Below are positions 57,415-64,000 of a stretch of DNA of 64,000 nt, in pieces. Both the position numbers and the translations under genes were made by a program. Numbering within the stretch: position 1 is the first letter of the stretch; each line of letters opens with the position of its first letter. Source of the DNA: Thermomonas brevis (GTDB lineage Bacteria; Pseudomonadota; Gammaproteobacteria; Xanthomonadales; Xanthomonadaceae); NCBI RefSeq assembly GCF_014395425.1, contig NZ_CP060711.1, positions 1,302,001 through 1,366,000 of the forward strand, written 5' to 3'. The notes under the pieces were generated by a model that searched no databases, was not told the DNA's origin, and saw only the letters and a program-made list of their open reading frames with translations.

Positions 57415-58737
57415 ATGTCCCACGCCACGCTTTCGTCCCTGTACCCGCAGCATCTCGACGTCCTGCAGGCGCGCGCCGCCGAAGCATTGCGCCGCGGCGG
57501 CTTCGACCATCTCGTCGTGCCCAGCGGCACCCTGCACTACCAGGCGTTCGACGACCGCGACTATCCCTACGCGGTGAACCCGCAGTTCAAGGCCTGGCTG
57601 CCGCTGACGCAGACGCCGGGCAGCTGGCTGGTGGTCACGCCGGGCTCGAAGCCGAAGCTGGTGTTCCTGCAGCCGCACGACTACTGGCACGTGGTGCCGG
57701 CCGCGCCCAGCGGCTACTGGGTGGATCAGTTCGAAATCGTCGTCATCCGCACGCCGGAAGAAGCCGCGCAGCACCTGCCGGACGCCGCCCGCAGCGCCAT
57801 CCTCGGCGAGCCGCAGAGCGCGATCGAAGGCTACGCGCCGAACAACCCGCAGCCGGTGATCGCCTACTTGGAATACCATCGCGCGTTCAAGACGGCGTAC
57901 GAGATCGAGATGATGCGGCAGGCCAGCCGGATCGGCGCGCGCGCCCACCGCGCCGCCGAGCGCGCGTTCCGCGCCGGCTCCAGCGAATTCGGCATCCACC
58001 TCGCCTATTGCCAGGCCGCCGGCCAGGACGCCAACGACCTGCCCTACGGCAACATCGTCGCCCTCAACGAACACGGCGCGGTGCTGCACTACACCCACCG
58101 CGACCGCCTGCCGCCGAAGCCGGTGCGCAGCTTCCTGATCGACGCCGGCGCCAGCTTCGGCGGCTATGCCTGCGACATCACCCGCACCTATTCCGCGGCC
58201 GACGACGAGTTCGCGGCGATGATCCGCGCCGTCGACGCCGCGCAGTTGCAGCTGTGCGACATGGTCCGCGCCGGCACCGACTACGCGCGCATCCACCTGC
58301 AGGCGCACCTGCTGCTGGCCGGCGTGCTGCGCGACTTCGGCGTCCTCAAGATCTCGCCAGAAGACGCGCTGGCCAGCGGCGTGAGCAGCGCGTTCTTCCC
58401 GCACGGCGTCGGCCACGGCATCGGACTGCAGGTGCACGACGTGGCCGGCTTCGCCGAATCCGACACGGGCGGCACGCTGCCCAAGCCCGACGGCCATCCC
58501 TATCTGCGCCTGACCCGCACGCTGGCGCCGGGCATGGTGGTGACCATCGAACCCGGCATCTACTTCATCGACATGCTGCTGGACGAACTCAAGGCCAAGG
58601 GCCTGGGCGACGCGGTGGACTGGGCGCGCGTGGAGGCGTTCAAGCCCTACGGCGGCATCCGCATCGAGGACGACGTGGTCTGCACCGACGGCGAACCGCT
58701 CAACCTGACCCGCGAGGCGTTCGCCGCCGACGCCTGA
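57415..58737 (+). CDS. pepQ: Xaa-Pro dipeptidase PepQ
   Basis: Metalloprotease of the M24 family that cleaves X-Pro dipeptides, 440 residues from ATG 57415. An N-terminal creatinase-like domain comes first. The catalytic domain then shows LIDAGASFGGYACDITRTYS (two metal-binding Asp), FFPHGVGHGIGLQVHDV (His) and VTIEPGIYFI (Glu), with a final GGIRIEDDVV (Glu). The sequence is complete. A TACAATC-like -10 lies about 30 bases upstream (near 57380). Confidence 0.94.
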   Translation: MSHATLSSLYPQHLDVLQARAAEALRRGGFDHLVVPSGTLHYQAFDDRDYPYAVNPQFKAWLPLTQTPGSWLVVTPGSKPKLVFLQPHDYWHVVPAAPSGYWVDQFEIVVIRTPEEAAQHLPDAARSAILGEPQSAIEGYAPNNPQPVIAYLEYHRAFKTAYEIEMMRQASRIGARAHRAAERAFRAGSSEFGIHLAYCQAAGQDANDLPYGNIVALNEHGAVLHYTHRDRLPPKPVRSFLIDAGASFGGYACDITRTYSAADDEFAAMIRAVDAAQLQLCDMVRAGTDYARIHLQAHLLLAGVLRDFGVLKISPEDALASGVSSAFFPHGVGHGIGLQVHDVAGFAESDTGGTLPKPDGHPYLRLTRTLAPGMVVTIEPGIYFIDMLLDELKAKGLGDAVDWARVEAFKPYGGIRIEDDVVCTDGEPLNLTREAFAADA

Positions 58738-58740
58738 CGC

Positions 58741-59631
58741 ATGTCGCCCGCCCATCTGCTGCTCGCCCTGGCCGTCGTCATCGTCTGGGGCACCAACTTC
58801 GTGGTGATCAAGCTGGGGCTGGCGGAATTCCCGCCGCTGCTGTTCGCCACCCTGCGCTTCGCGCTCTCGTTCCTGCCGTGGCTGCTGTTCGTGAAGCGGC
58901 CGCCGGTGGCGTGGCGCTGGCTGGTCGGCAACGGCGTGTTCCTCGGCTTCGGCATGTTCGGGCTGCTGTTCATCGCGATGCGCGCCGACATCACCCCGGG
59001 CGTGGCCTCGCTGGTGGTGCAGACGCAGGCGTTCTTCACCATCGGCCTGTCGATGCTCCTGCTGGGCGAACGCCTGCGCGGGTTCCAGGCCGCCGGACTG
59101 GCGCTGTGCGTGGCCGGCATGGCGGTGCTGTTCGCCCATACCGACGCCTCGCTGACCGTGCGCGGCCTGATCCTGACGCTCGGCGCCGGGCTGTCCTGGG
59201 CGGTCGCCAACCTGATCGCCAAGCGCGCCGGCCGGATCGACATGCTCGGCTTCATGGTCTGGTCGAGCCTGTTCGCGGTGCCGCCGCTGCTGCTGGCGAG
59301 CCTCGTCTTCGAAGGCCCGCAGCGGATCGGCGAGGCGCTGGCGCAGGCCAACTGGATCGGCTGGAGCGCCGCGTTCTGGCAGGGCGCGGCGAACACGCTG
59401 TTCGGCTACGGCGCGTGGAACTGGCTGCTGGCGCGCTACCCGGCGGCGACGGTGTCGCCGCTCTCGCTGCTGGTGCCGGTGTTCGGCATGCTGGCCGCCG
59501 CGCTGGCCTACGGCGAGCCGCTGCCGGCGTGGAAGCTCGGCGCCTGCGCGCTGCTGCTGGCCGGGCTGGCGGTGATCGCGCTGTGGCCGCGCATCGGCGC
59601 CTGGCTGGGCCGCGCGACCGCGCGCGCCTGA
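58741..59631 (+). CDS. EamA/DMT family transporter
   Basis: Ten-TM drug/metabolite transporter of 296 residues, with two EamA repeats (about 5-135 and 148-285). The start VIVWGTNFVVIKLGL and the middle LGERLRGFQAAGLALCVAGM are typical of the RhaT/EamA group, close to O-acetylserine or threonine exporters. The substrate cannot be told. It follows pepQ by three bases, so they are probably co-transcribed. Confidence 0.9.
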   Translation: MSPAHLLLALAVVIVWGTNFVVIKLGLAEFPPLLFATLRFALSFLPWLLFVKRPPVAWRWLVGNGVFLGFGMFGLLFIAMRADITPGVASLVVQTQAFFTIGLSMLLLGERLRGFQAAGLALCVAGMAVLFAHTDASLTVRGLILTLGAGLSWAVANLIAKRAGRIDMLGFMVWSSLFAVPPLLLASLVFEGPQRIGEALAQANWIGWSAAFWQGAANTLFGYGAWNWLLARYPAATVSPLSLLVPVFGMLAAALAYGEPLPAWKLGACALLLAGLAVIALWPRIGAWLGRATARA

Positions 59632-59643
59632 CTGGAGACGTTC

Positions 59644-59662
59644 CTTCTCCCCCCGGGAGAAG
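59644..59662. repeat. Short inverted repeat after eamA-type gene
   Basis: CTTCTCCC (59644-59651) pairs with GGGAGAAG (59655-59662) over a three-base loop, 12 bases after the transporter stop. It could act as a terminator for the plus-strand genes, though no U run follows, or be a remnant of a dispersed repeat; the 59663-59818 stretch shows no gene. Confidence 0.4.
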
Positions 59663-59818
59663 ATGCCCCCAGGGCGGATGAGGGTTCGGGATGGCAATGC
59701 CGCATCGCCTTCGCGCTGTCCCTCGCCCAAGCGGCAATCCGTCAATCTGCCTGCACGAAGATCGCCGTGCAGGCCCGCTGCCACGCGCTCGAACGCCGCT
59801 CGCTCCGAAGCGGGCGGC

Positions 59819-61141
59819 TTACCGCGCCATCAAGCCCTCCACCTCGTCCGCGCTGCGCTCCAGCGCAGCGGTCAGTACGCGGTGACCGTCGGCGGTGACC
59901 AGCACGTCGTCCTCGATGCGGATGCCGATGCCGCGCCACTTCGCCGCCACCGTCGCGTCGTCGGCCGGCACGTAAAGCCCCGGCTCGATGGTGAACACCA
60001 TCCCCGGCTCCAGCAGCCGCGAGGCGCCGTCGATGCGGTATTCGCCGACGTCGTGCACATCCAGGCCCAGCCAGTGGCCGGTCTTGTGGCGGTAATAGCG
60101 CCGGTAGGCACCTTCGGCCAGCGCCGCCTTCAGCGTGCCCTGCAGCAGGCCGAGCGAGAGCAGGCCGTCGGTCAGCGTTTCCACCGCCGCCTCGTGGCCG
60201 GCTTCGTAGGGCACGCCGGGCCGCGCCTGCGCCAGCGCGGCGGCCTGCGCGGCGCAGACCAGATCGTGCAGCGCGCGCTGCTCCTGCGTGAAACGGCCGT
60301 CGACCGGGAACGTGCGGGTGATGTCGGCCGCGTAGCCGCGGTATTCGGCGCCGGCATCGACCAGCACCAGCTCGCCGGCGCGCGACTTCGCCGCGTTGGC
60401 GCGGTAGTGCAGCACGCAGGCGTTGGGCCCGGCGCCGACGATGCTGGCGTAGGCCGGCTGCGCGTCGTGCAGGCGGAACACGCGCTCGATCTCCGCCTGC
60501 AATTCGTATTCGTGGATGCCGGCGCGGGCGGCGCGCATCGCCGCGCGATGCGCCTCCACGCTGATGTCGGCGGCGCGCTGCATCAGCTTGAGTTCGTCGG
60601 CCGACTTGAACAGCCGCATCTCGTCCAGCAGGTGCCCGAGTTCGAGGAACTCCTGCGGCGGCTGCGCGCCTTGCCGGGCCTGCGCGCGCACGCGGTTGAT
60701 CCAGCCGATCAGCTTGAGGTCGAAGTCGGCGTCGCGGCCCAGGTGGTAATGCACGCGGCGGCGGCCTTCCAGCAGGCCGGGCAGGATGTCGTCGATGTCC
60801 GACACCGGATAGGCGTCGTCCAGGCCGAGCGCGTCGACCGCGCCCTCGGGGCCGAGCCGCGGGCCGTCCCAGCCCTCGCGCTCGGGATCGCGCTCGCGGC
60901 AGAACAAGATCGCTTCGCCGTGCTTGCGGCCCGGCACCAGCACCAGCACCGCGTCGGGCTCGTCGCAACCGGTCAGGTACCAGAAATCGGAATCCTGCCG
61001 GTAGGGGTAATGGGTGTCGCGGCTGCGGATGCGTTCCGGCGCGGCCGGCAGGATCAGGATCGCGCCGTCGCCGGCGGCCTGCATCAGCTGCCGGCGGCGG
61101 CGGGCCAGCGCCTTGCGCCAGTGGGCGGTCATCGGCCGCAT
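59819..61141 (-). CDS. pepP: Xaa-Pro aminopeptidase PepP
   Basis: M24-family aminopeptidase P, 440 residues, that removes N-terminal residues before proline. The N-terminal domain includes the RSRDTHYPYRQDSDFWYLTG signature. The catalytic part has VLVDAGAEYRGYAADITRTFP (Asp ligands), KTGHWLGLDVHDVG (His), MVFTIEPGLYV (Glu) and GIGIRIEDDVL (Glu). It is convergent with the EamA gene and lies 7 bases after the YgfB gene, which is often its operon partner. Confidence 0.95.
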   Translation of the reverse strand: MRPMTAHWRKALARRRRQLMQAAGDGAILILPAAPERIRSRDTHYPYRQDSDFWYLTGCDEPDAVLVLVPGRKHGEAILFCRERDPEREGWDGPRLGPEGAVDALGLDDAYPVSDIDDILPGLLEGRRRVHYHLGRDADFDLKLIGWINRVRAQARQGAQPPQEFLELGHLLDEMRLFKSADELKLMQRAADISVEAHRAAMRAARAGIHEYELQAEIERVFRLHDAQPAYASIVGAGPNACVLHYRANAAKSRAGELVLVDAGAEYRGYAADITRTFPVDGRFTQEQRALHDLVCAAQAAALAQARPGVPYEAGHEAAVETLTDGLLSLGLLQGTLKAALAEGAYRRYYRHKTGHWLGLDVHDVGEYRIDGASRLLEPGMVFTIEPGLYVPADDATVAAKWRGIGIRIEDDVLVTADGHRVLTAALERSADEVEGLMAR

Positions 61142-61148
61142 GCGCGGC

Positions 61149-61691
61149 TCAATGCAGGCTCTGGCGATGCTGCTCGCCCATCGCGCAGTCCGCGTGCAGC
61201 AACAGCACCGCCATCCGCAGGTATTCCTCGATTTCGGCCAGCGCCTCCTCGTCGCTGTCGTCGTCGGCCTCGTCGATCTGCGCCGCGCCCAGGTTGGCGA
61301 GGTCTCGCAACGCTTCCTGGCCTTCGTCGGACAACGGCTTGTCGCCCACCGCCAGCCCGAACCCGCCGAGGAAAGCGCGGCACCAGGCGAACAGCGCTTC
61401 CGCGCGCTGCGGCGCGCGCTCGTCGTCCGGCAACAGCAGCTGGAAGCCGAACGACGGATCGCCCAGCTGCGCCGCGCTGACCACGCGCAGGCGGTCCAGC
61501 GCGTCGCCCGGCTGCGGCGCGGGCAGCGCGGCGTCGGCCATCACCGGCGCCAGCCAGCCGGCCACGTCGGCGCCGCCGGCCGCCAGCCAGCCGCACAGCG
61601 CGCCGTGCAATTCGGCCGGGCTGCTGGACAGCGCCAGGCGGTCGGCCGCCCCGGCCACGTCGCCCCAGGCCGGCAACTCGGTTTCGCTCAC
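61149..61691 (-). CDS. ygfB: YgfB/YecA family protein (UPF0149)
   Basis: Protein of 180 residues from GTG 61691 with a G-rich ribosome site upstream. It matches the UPF0149/YgfB family: ELHGALCGWLAAGG at about 28-41, then LPDDERAPQRAEALFAWCRAFLGGFGL and an acidic DEADDDSDEEALAEIEEYLR tail. YgfB precedes pepP in many gammaproteobacteria, as here. In Pseudomonas it represses an alp-type programmed pathway; its function in this organism is not known. A TACACT box on the minus strand lies at 61720-61725. Confidence 0.9.
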   Translation of the reverse strand: MSETELPAWGDVAGAADRLALSSSPAELHGALCGWLAAGGADVAGWLAPVMADAALPAPQPGDALDRLRVVSAAQLGDPSFGFQLLLPDDERAPQRAEALFAWCRAFLGGFGLAVGDKPLSDEGQEALRDLANLGAAQIDEADDDSDEEALAEIEEYLRMAVLLLHADCAMGEQHRQSLH

Positions 61692-61743
61692 GGGAACCCC
61701 CGGGGAAAAGTGAGAAGTCAGTGTAACAACCGCCGTATCGCGC

Positions 61744-61773
61744 TTGTTGCCGCCGTGGACACGTGCCTACACT
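61744..61773 (+). promoter_or_regulatory. Promoter of the GGDEF/EAL gene, suggesting a leaderless mRNA
   Basis: TTGTTG (61744-61749) and TACACT (61768-61773) are separated by 18 bases. The start expected 6-7 bases after the -10 falls on the ATG at 61780, which would make the transcript leaderless. The -10 matches the TACACT used before rpoZ, so it is likely a real promoter class here. Confidence 0.5.
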
Positions 61774-61779
61774 CCGCGG

Positions 61780-64000
61780 ATGGGGTATCGCGTCGTTCCG
61801 GCAAAACAGGGCCTGGCCTGCAGCGCGCTGCTGGCGTCGCTGCCCGCCCTCGCGGCGGAGGGCGACGCCTCTTCCGGGCATCCGCTGGTGCTGCCCCTGT
61901 CGATGCTGGTGCTGCTGCTGGCGTGGCTGGCGATCGCCGCGCACCGCCGCCGCGAGCAGGAGCAGCGCAAGCACCTGCACGAGCAGCAGGAAAGCGAGCA
62001 GCAGCTGCGGCTGTCGCTGTGGGCCTCGAACGAACTCTACTGGCAGTACGACCTGCGCCGGCGCGAAGTGGAAATCACCCGGGTCGCGCCCGACGGCGGC
62101 GACGGCCTGACCATGCACAGCGCCCGCGACGCCGACCCGCAGGTCCACCCGGACGACATGCCGGGCCTGCTGCTGCGGCTGCGCGCCTACCTGCGCGGCG
62201 ACGCGCCGATCTTCCTGTCCGAACACCGGATCCGCGGCGAGCACGGCCAGTGGCAGTGGATGCGCGCGCGCGGCCGCGCGGTCGAGCACGACGCCGACGG
62301 CCGGGTCGTGCGCATCGCCGGCACCGCCCGCAACATCGATTCGCTGCGCGAGATGGAACGCCAGCGCCAGATCGCCACCGAAGTCATGCGCAGCATGGCC
62401 GAGTCGGTGGCGGTGCTGGACGCCGGCTTCCGCTTCGTCGCGGTCAATCCCGCCTTCAGCCGGATGACCGGCTATCCGGAGGCGGACGTGATCGGCAAGG
62501 ACACCTCGCTGCTCAACGGCGAGCGCCACGAACCCGAGTTCTACCAGGAAGCCCGGCAGGCGATCAGCACCCGCGACAGCTGGGCCGGCGAAATGTGGCA
62601 GCAGCGCAAGGACGGCAGCGACTTCCTCTGCGCGATGCAGTGCAACGCGCTCGACGAGCCGGGCACGCACCGCCGCCTGTACGTGCTGGTGGCCAGCGAC
62701 ATCACCGAGCGCCGCCGGATCGAGCACGAGCTGCGCTACCTCGCCAACTACGACCAGCTGACCAACCTGCCCAACCGCACCCTGCTGGCCGAGCGGCTGT
62801 CGCGCGCCATCGTGCGGGCGCGCCGGCAGGGCACGCGGCTGGCGGTGCTGTTCCTCGACCTGGACAACTTCAAGAACGTCAACGATTCGCTCGGCCACGC
62901 CACCGGCGACCGGGTGCTGCGCGCCGCCGCCCAGCGCCTGCAGGAAACGGTGGGTGCGCAGCGCACGGTGGCGCGGGTCAGCGGCGACGAATTCGCCGCG
63001 GTGCTGGAGGACATCGGCGACCTCGCCGAGGCCGAAGCCTGCGCGCAGCGCATCATCGACGCCTTCGACGCGCCGCTGCGGCTCGACGACCGCTACGAGT
63101 TCACCATCTCGCCGTCGATCGGCATCAGCCTGTTCCCGGACCACGCGCAGGTGCCCACCGACCTGCTCAAGCACGCCGACACCGCGATGTACAAGGCCAA
63201 GGCCAGCGGCAAGCGCGCCTTCCTGCGCTACGCGGACGCGATGGACGGCGACATCCGCCGCCGCGCCAACCTGATCGCCGCGCTGCGCAAGGCGGTGGAG
63301 CGCGGCGAGCTGTCGCTGGTCTACCAGCCGGAGCTGGTGCTGGCGGAAGGACGGATCGGCGCGGTCGAAGCGCTGCTGCGCTGGCACAATCCCGAGTTCG
63401 GCGACGTCTCGCCGAGCGAGTTCATCCCGCTGGCCGAGGAAAGCGGCACGATCATCTCGATCGGCGAATGGGTGCTGCACGAAGCCTGCCGCACGCTGGC
63501 CGGCTGGCACCGTGCCGGCGTGGACGAACGGCTGAAGGTGTCGGTCAACGTTTCCGCCCTGCAATTGTTGCGCAGCGACCTGCCCGATTCGGTGTCCTCG
63601 GCGCTGCGCCGCTGCGGCCTGCCGGCCTCCGCGCTGGAGCTGGAGCTGACCGAAAGCATGCTGATGGCGAATGCGGAAGTCGCCAGCGAGCGCCTGCACG
63701 CGTTCCGCCGGCTGGGCGTGTCCATCGCGGTGGACGACTTCGGCACCGGCTACTCCTCGCTGTCCTACCTGCACCGCCTGCCGATCAACACGCTGAAGAT
63801 CGACAAGGCCTTCATCGACGGACTGGCCACGCCGGACGACCGCGAGGACACCACCATCACCACCACCGTCATCGCGATGGCGCGCACGCTCGGCCTGCGG
63901 GTGGTCGCCGAGGGCGTGGAAACCCCAGGCCAGCTGGCGTTCCTGGAGCAGAACGCCTGCGACATCGCGCAGGGCTACTGGATCTCGCGCCCGCTGACGG
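61780..64000 (+). CDS. PAS-GGDEF-EAL protein (c-di-GMP signalling), partial
   Basis: Membrane-anchored diguanylate cyclase/phosphodiesterase, at least 740 residues, open at the right edge. A signal-like hydrophobic start (about 10-26) and a membrane segment (about 36-55) are followed by a coiled coil. Two PAS domains follow (about 75-190 and 200-310, the second with VAVLDAGFRFVAVNPAFSRM). The GGDEF domain has SGDEF in place of GGDEF, plus LFLDLDNFKNVNDSLGHATG. The EAL domain carries EALLRW, SVNVSALQL, ELTES, VDDFGTGYSS, LKIDKAF, AEGVET and QGYWISRP. All phosphodiesterase metal and catalytic positions are kept. Likely a phosphodiesterase; SGDEF may still be an active cyclase. Confidence 0.93.
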   Translation, partial: MGYRVVPAKQGLACSALLASLPALAAEGDASSGHPLVLPLSMLVLLLAWLAIAAHRRREQEQRKHLHEQQESEQQLRLSLWASNELYWQYDLRRREVEITRVAPDGGDGLTMHSARDADPQVHPDDMPGLLLRLRAYLRGDAPIFLSEHRIRGEHGQWQWMRARGRAVEHDADGRVVRIAGTARNIDSLREMERQRQIATEVMRSMAESVAVLDAGFRFVAVNPAFSRMTGYPEADVIGKDTSLLNGERHEPEFYQEARQAISTRDSWAGEMWQQRKDGSDFLCAMQCNALDEPGTHRRLYVLVASDITERRRIEHELRYLANYDQLTNLPNRTLLAERLSRAIVRARRQGTRLAVLFLDLDNFKNVNDSLGHATGDRVLRAAAQRLQETVGAQRTVARVSGDEFAAVLEDIGDLAEAEACAQRIIDAFDAPLRLDDRYEFTISPSIGISLFPDHAQVPTDLLKHADTAMYKAKASGKRAFLRYADAMDGDIRRRANLIAALRKAVERGELSLVYQPELVLAEGRIGAVEALLRWHNPEFGDVSPSEFIPLAEESGTIISIGEWVLHEACRTLAGWHRAGVDERLKVSVNVSALQLLRSDLPDSVSSALRRCGLPASALELELTESMLMANAEVASERLHAFRRLGVSIAVDDFGTGYSSLSYLHRLPINTLKIDKAFIDGLATPDDREDTTITTTVIAMARTLGLRVVAEGVETPGQLAFLEQNACDIAQGYWISRPLT

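Overview
The window is high-GC, densely coded bacterial DNA with the gene content and order of a gammaproteobacterium of the Xanthomonadaceae/Lysobacteraceae (Lysobacter-, Luteimonas- or Xanthomonas-like). The evidence is a pilMNOPQ operon divergent from a PBP1a gene, a yicC/gmk/rpoZ/spoT/ridA block, a BigR-type sulfide regulon, type B L31, a GTG-started citrate synthase and -10 boxes of the TACACT/TACAAT type. The family assignment is an inference from memory of gene families, not from a search. No rRNA, tRNA, CRISPR array, prophage or insertion sequence was seen. No gene-free gap exceeds 300 bases.

Layout. 1-2272: BlaI-type repressor and a BlaR1-like M56 metallopeptidase carrying two TonB C-terminal domains (runs off the left edge), with paired operator boxes in the promoter. 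2390-5429: copper module (PCuAC chaperone, OprC-type TonB-dependent copper receptor, DUF2946). 5455-10461: transketolase, a small zinc-ribbon membrane protein, an XRE regulator, a DUF6883/DUF4926 pair and a dicarboxylate/amino acid symporter. 10511-17380: MoxR/Bat operon (moxR, DUF58, DUF4381, batA, batB-TPR, batD) whose genes overlap by ATGA; the batB-TPR gene carries an apparent frameshift beside a poly-glutamine tract. 17566-25281: pilMNOPQ and divergent mrcA. 25363-28867: a conserved hypothetical, gltA, rpmE2 and a nucleoside hydrolase.

28898-38593: a sulfide/persulfide detoxification regulon. One arm (minus strand) encodes sulfide:quinone oxidoreductase, a DUF2892 membrane protein, an RND pump with its adaptor, thioredoxin 2, an AhpD-like CXXC protein, a secreted DUF442 phosphatase-like lipoprotein and a second SQR-like flavoprotein. 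The other arm (plus strand) encodes a BigR-like ArsR regulator with the two sensor cysteines and a persulfide dioxygenase. A shared divergent promoter contains a palindrome likely bound by the regulator.

38704-53276: recG, then a four-gene block (TonB receptor, diheme cytochrome, parallel beta-helix lipoprotein, AraC regulator) that appears inserted between recG and ridA, followed by ridA, spoT, rpoZ, gmk, yicC and divergent rph and rdgB. 53425-64000: hemW, DUF1631 with an overlapping PilZ gene, pepQ, an EamA exporter, convergent pepP with ygfB, and a PAS-GGDEF-EAL protein that runs off the right edge.

Intergenic repeats include REP-like hairpins (2342, 38609-38695, 53382) and a two-copy family rich in the word GATCCGCG (47384, 52558). 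The strongest candidates for a lightly described system are the RND-containing persulfide regulon and the small DUF6883/DUF4926 pair. Most of the remainder is conserved core genome.
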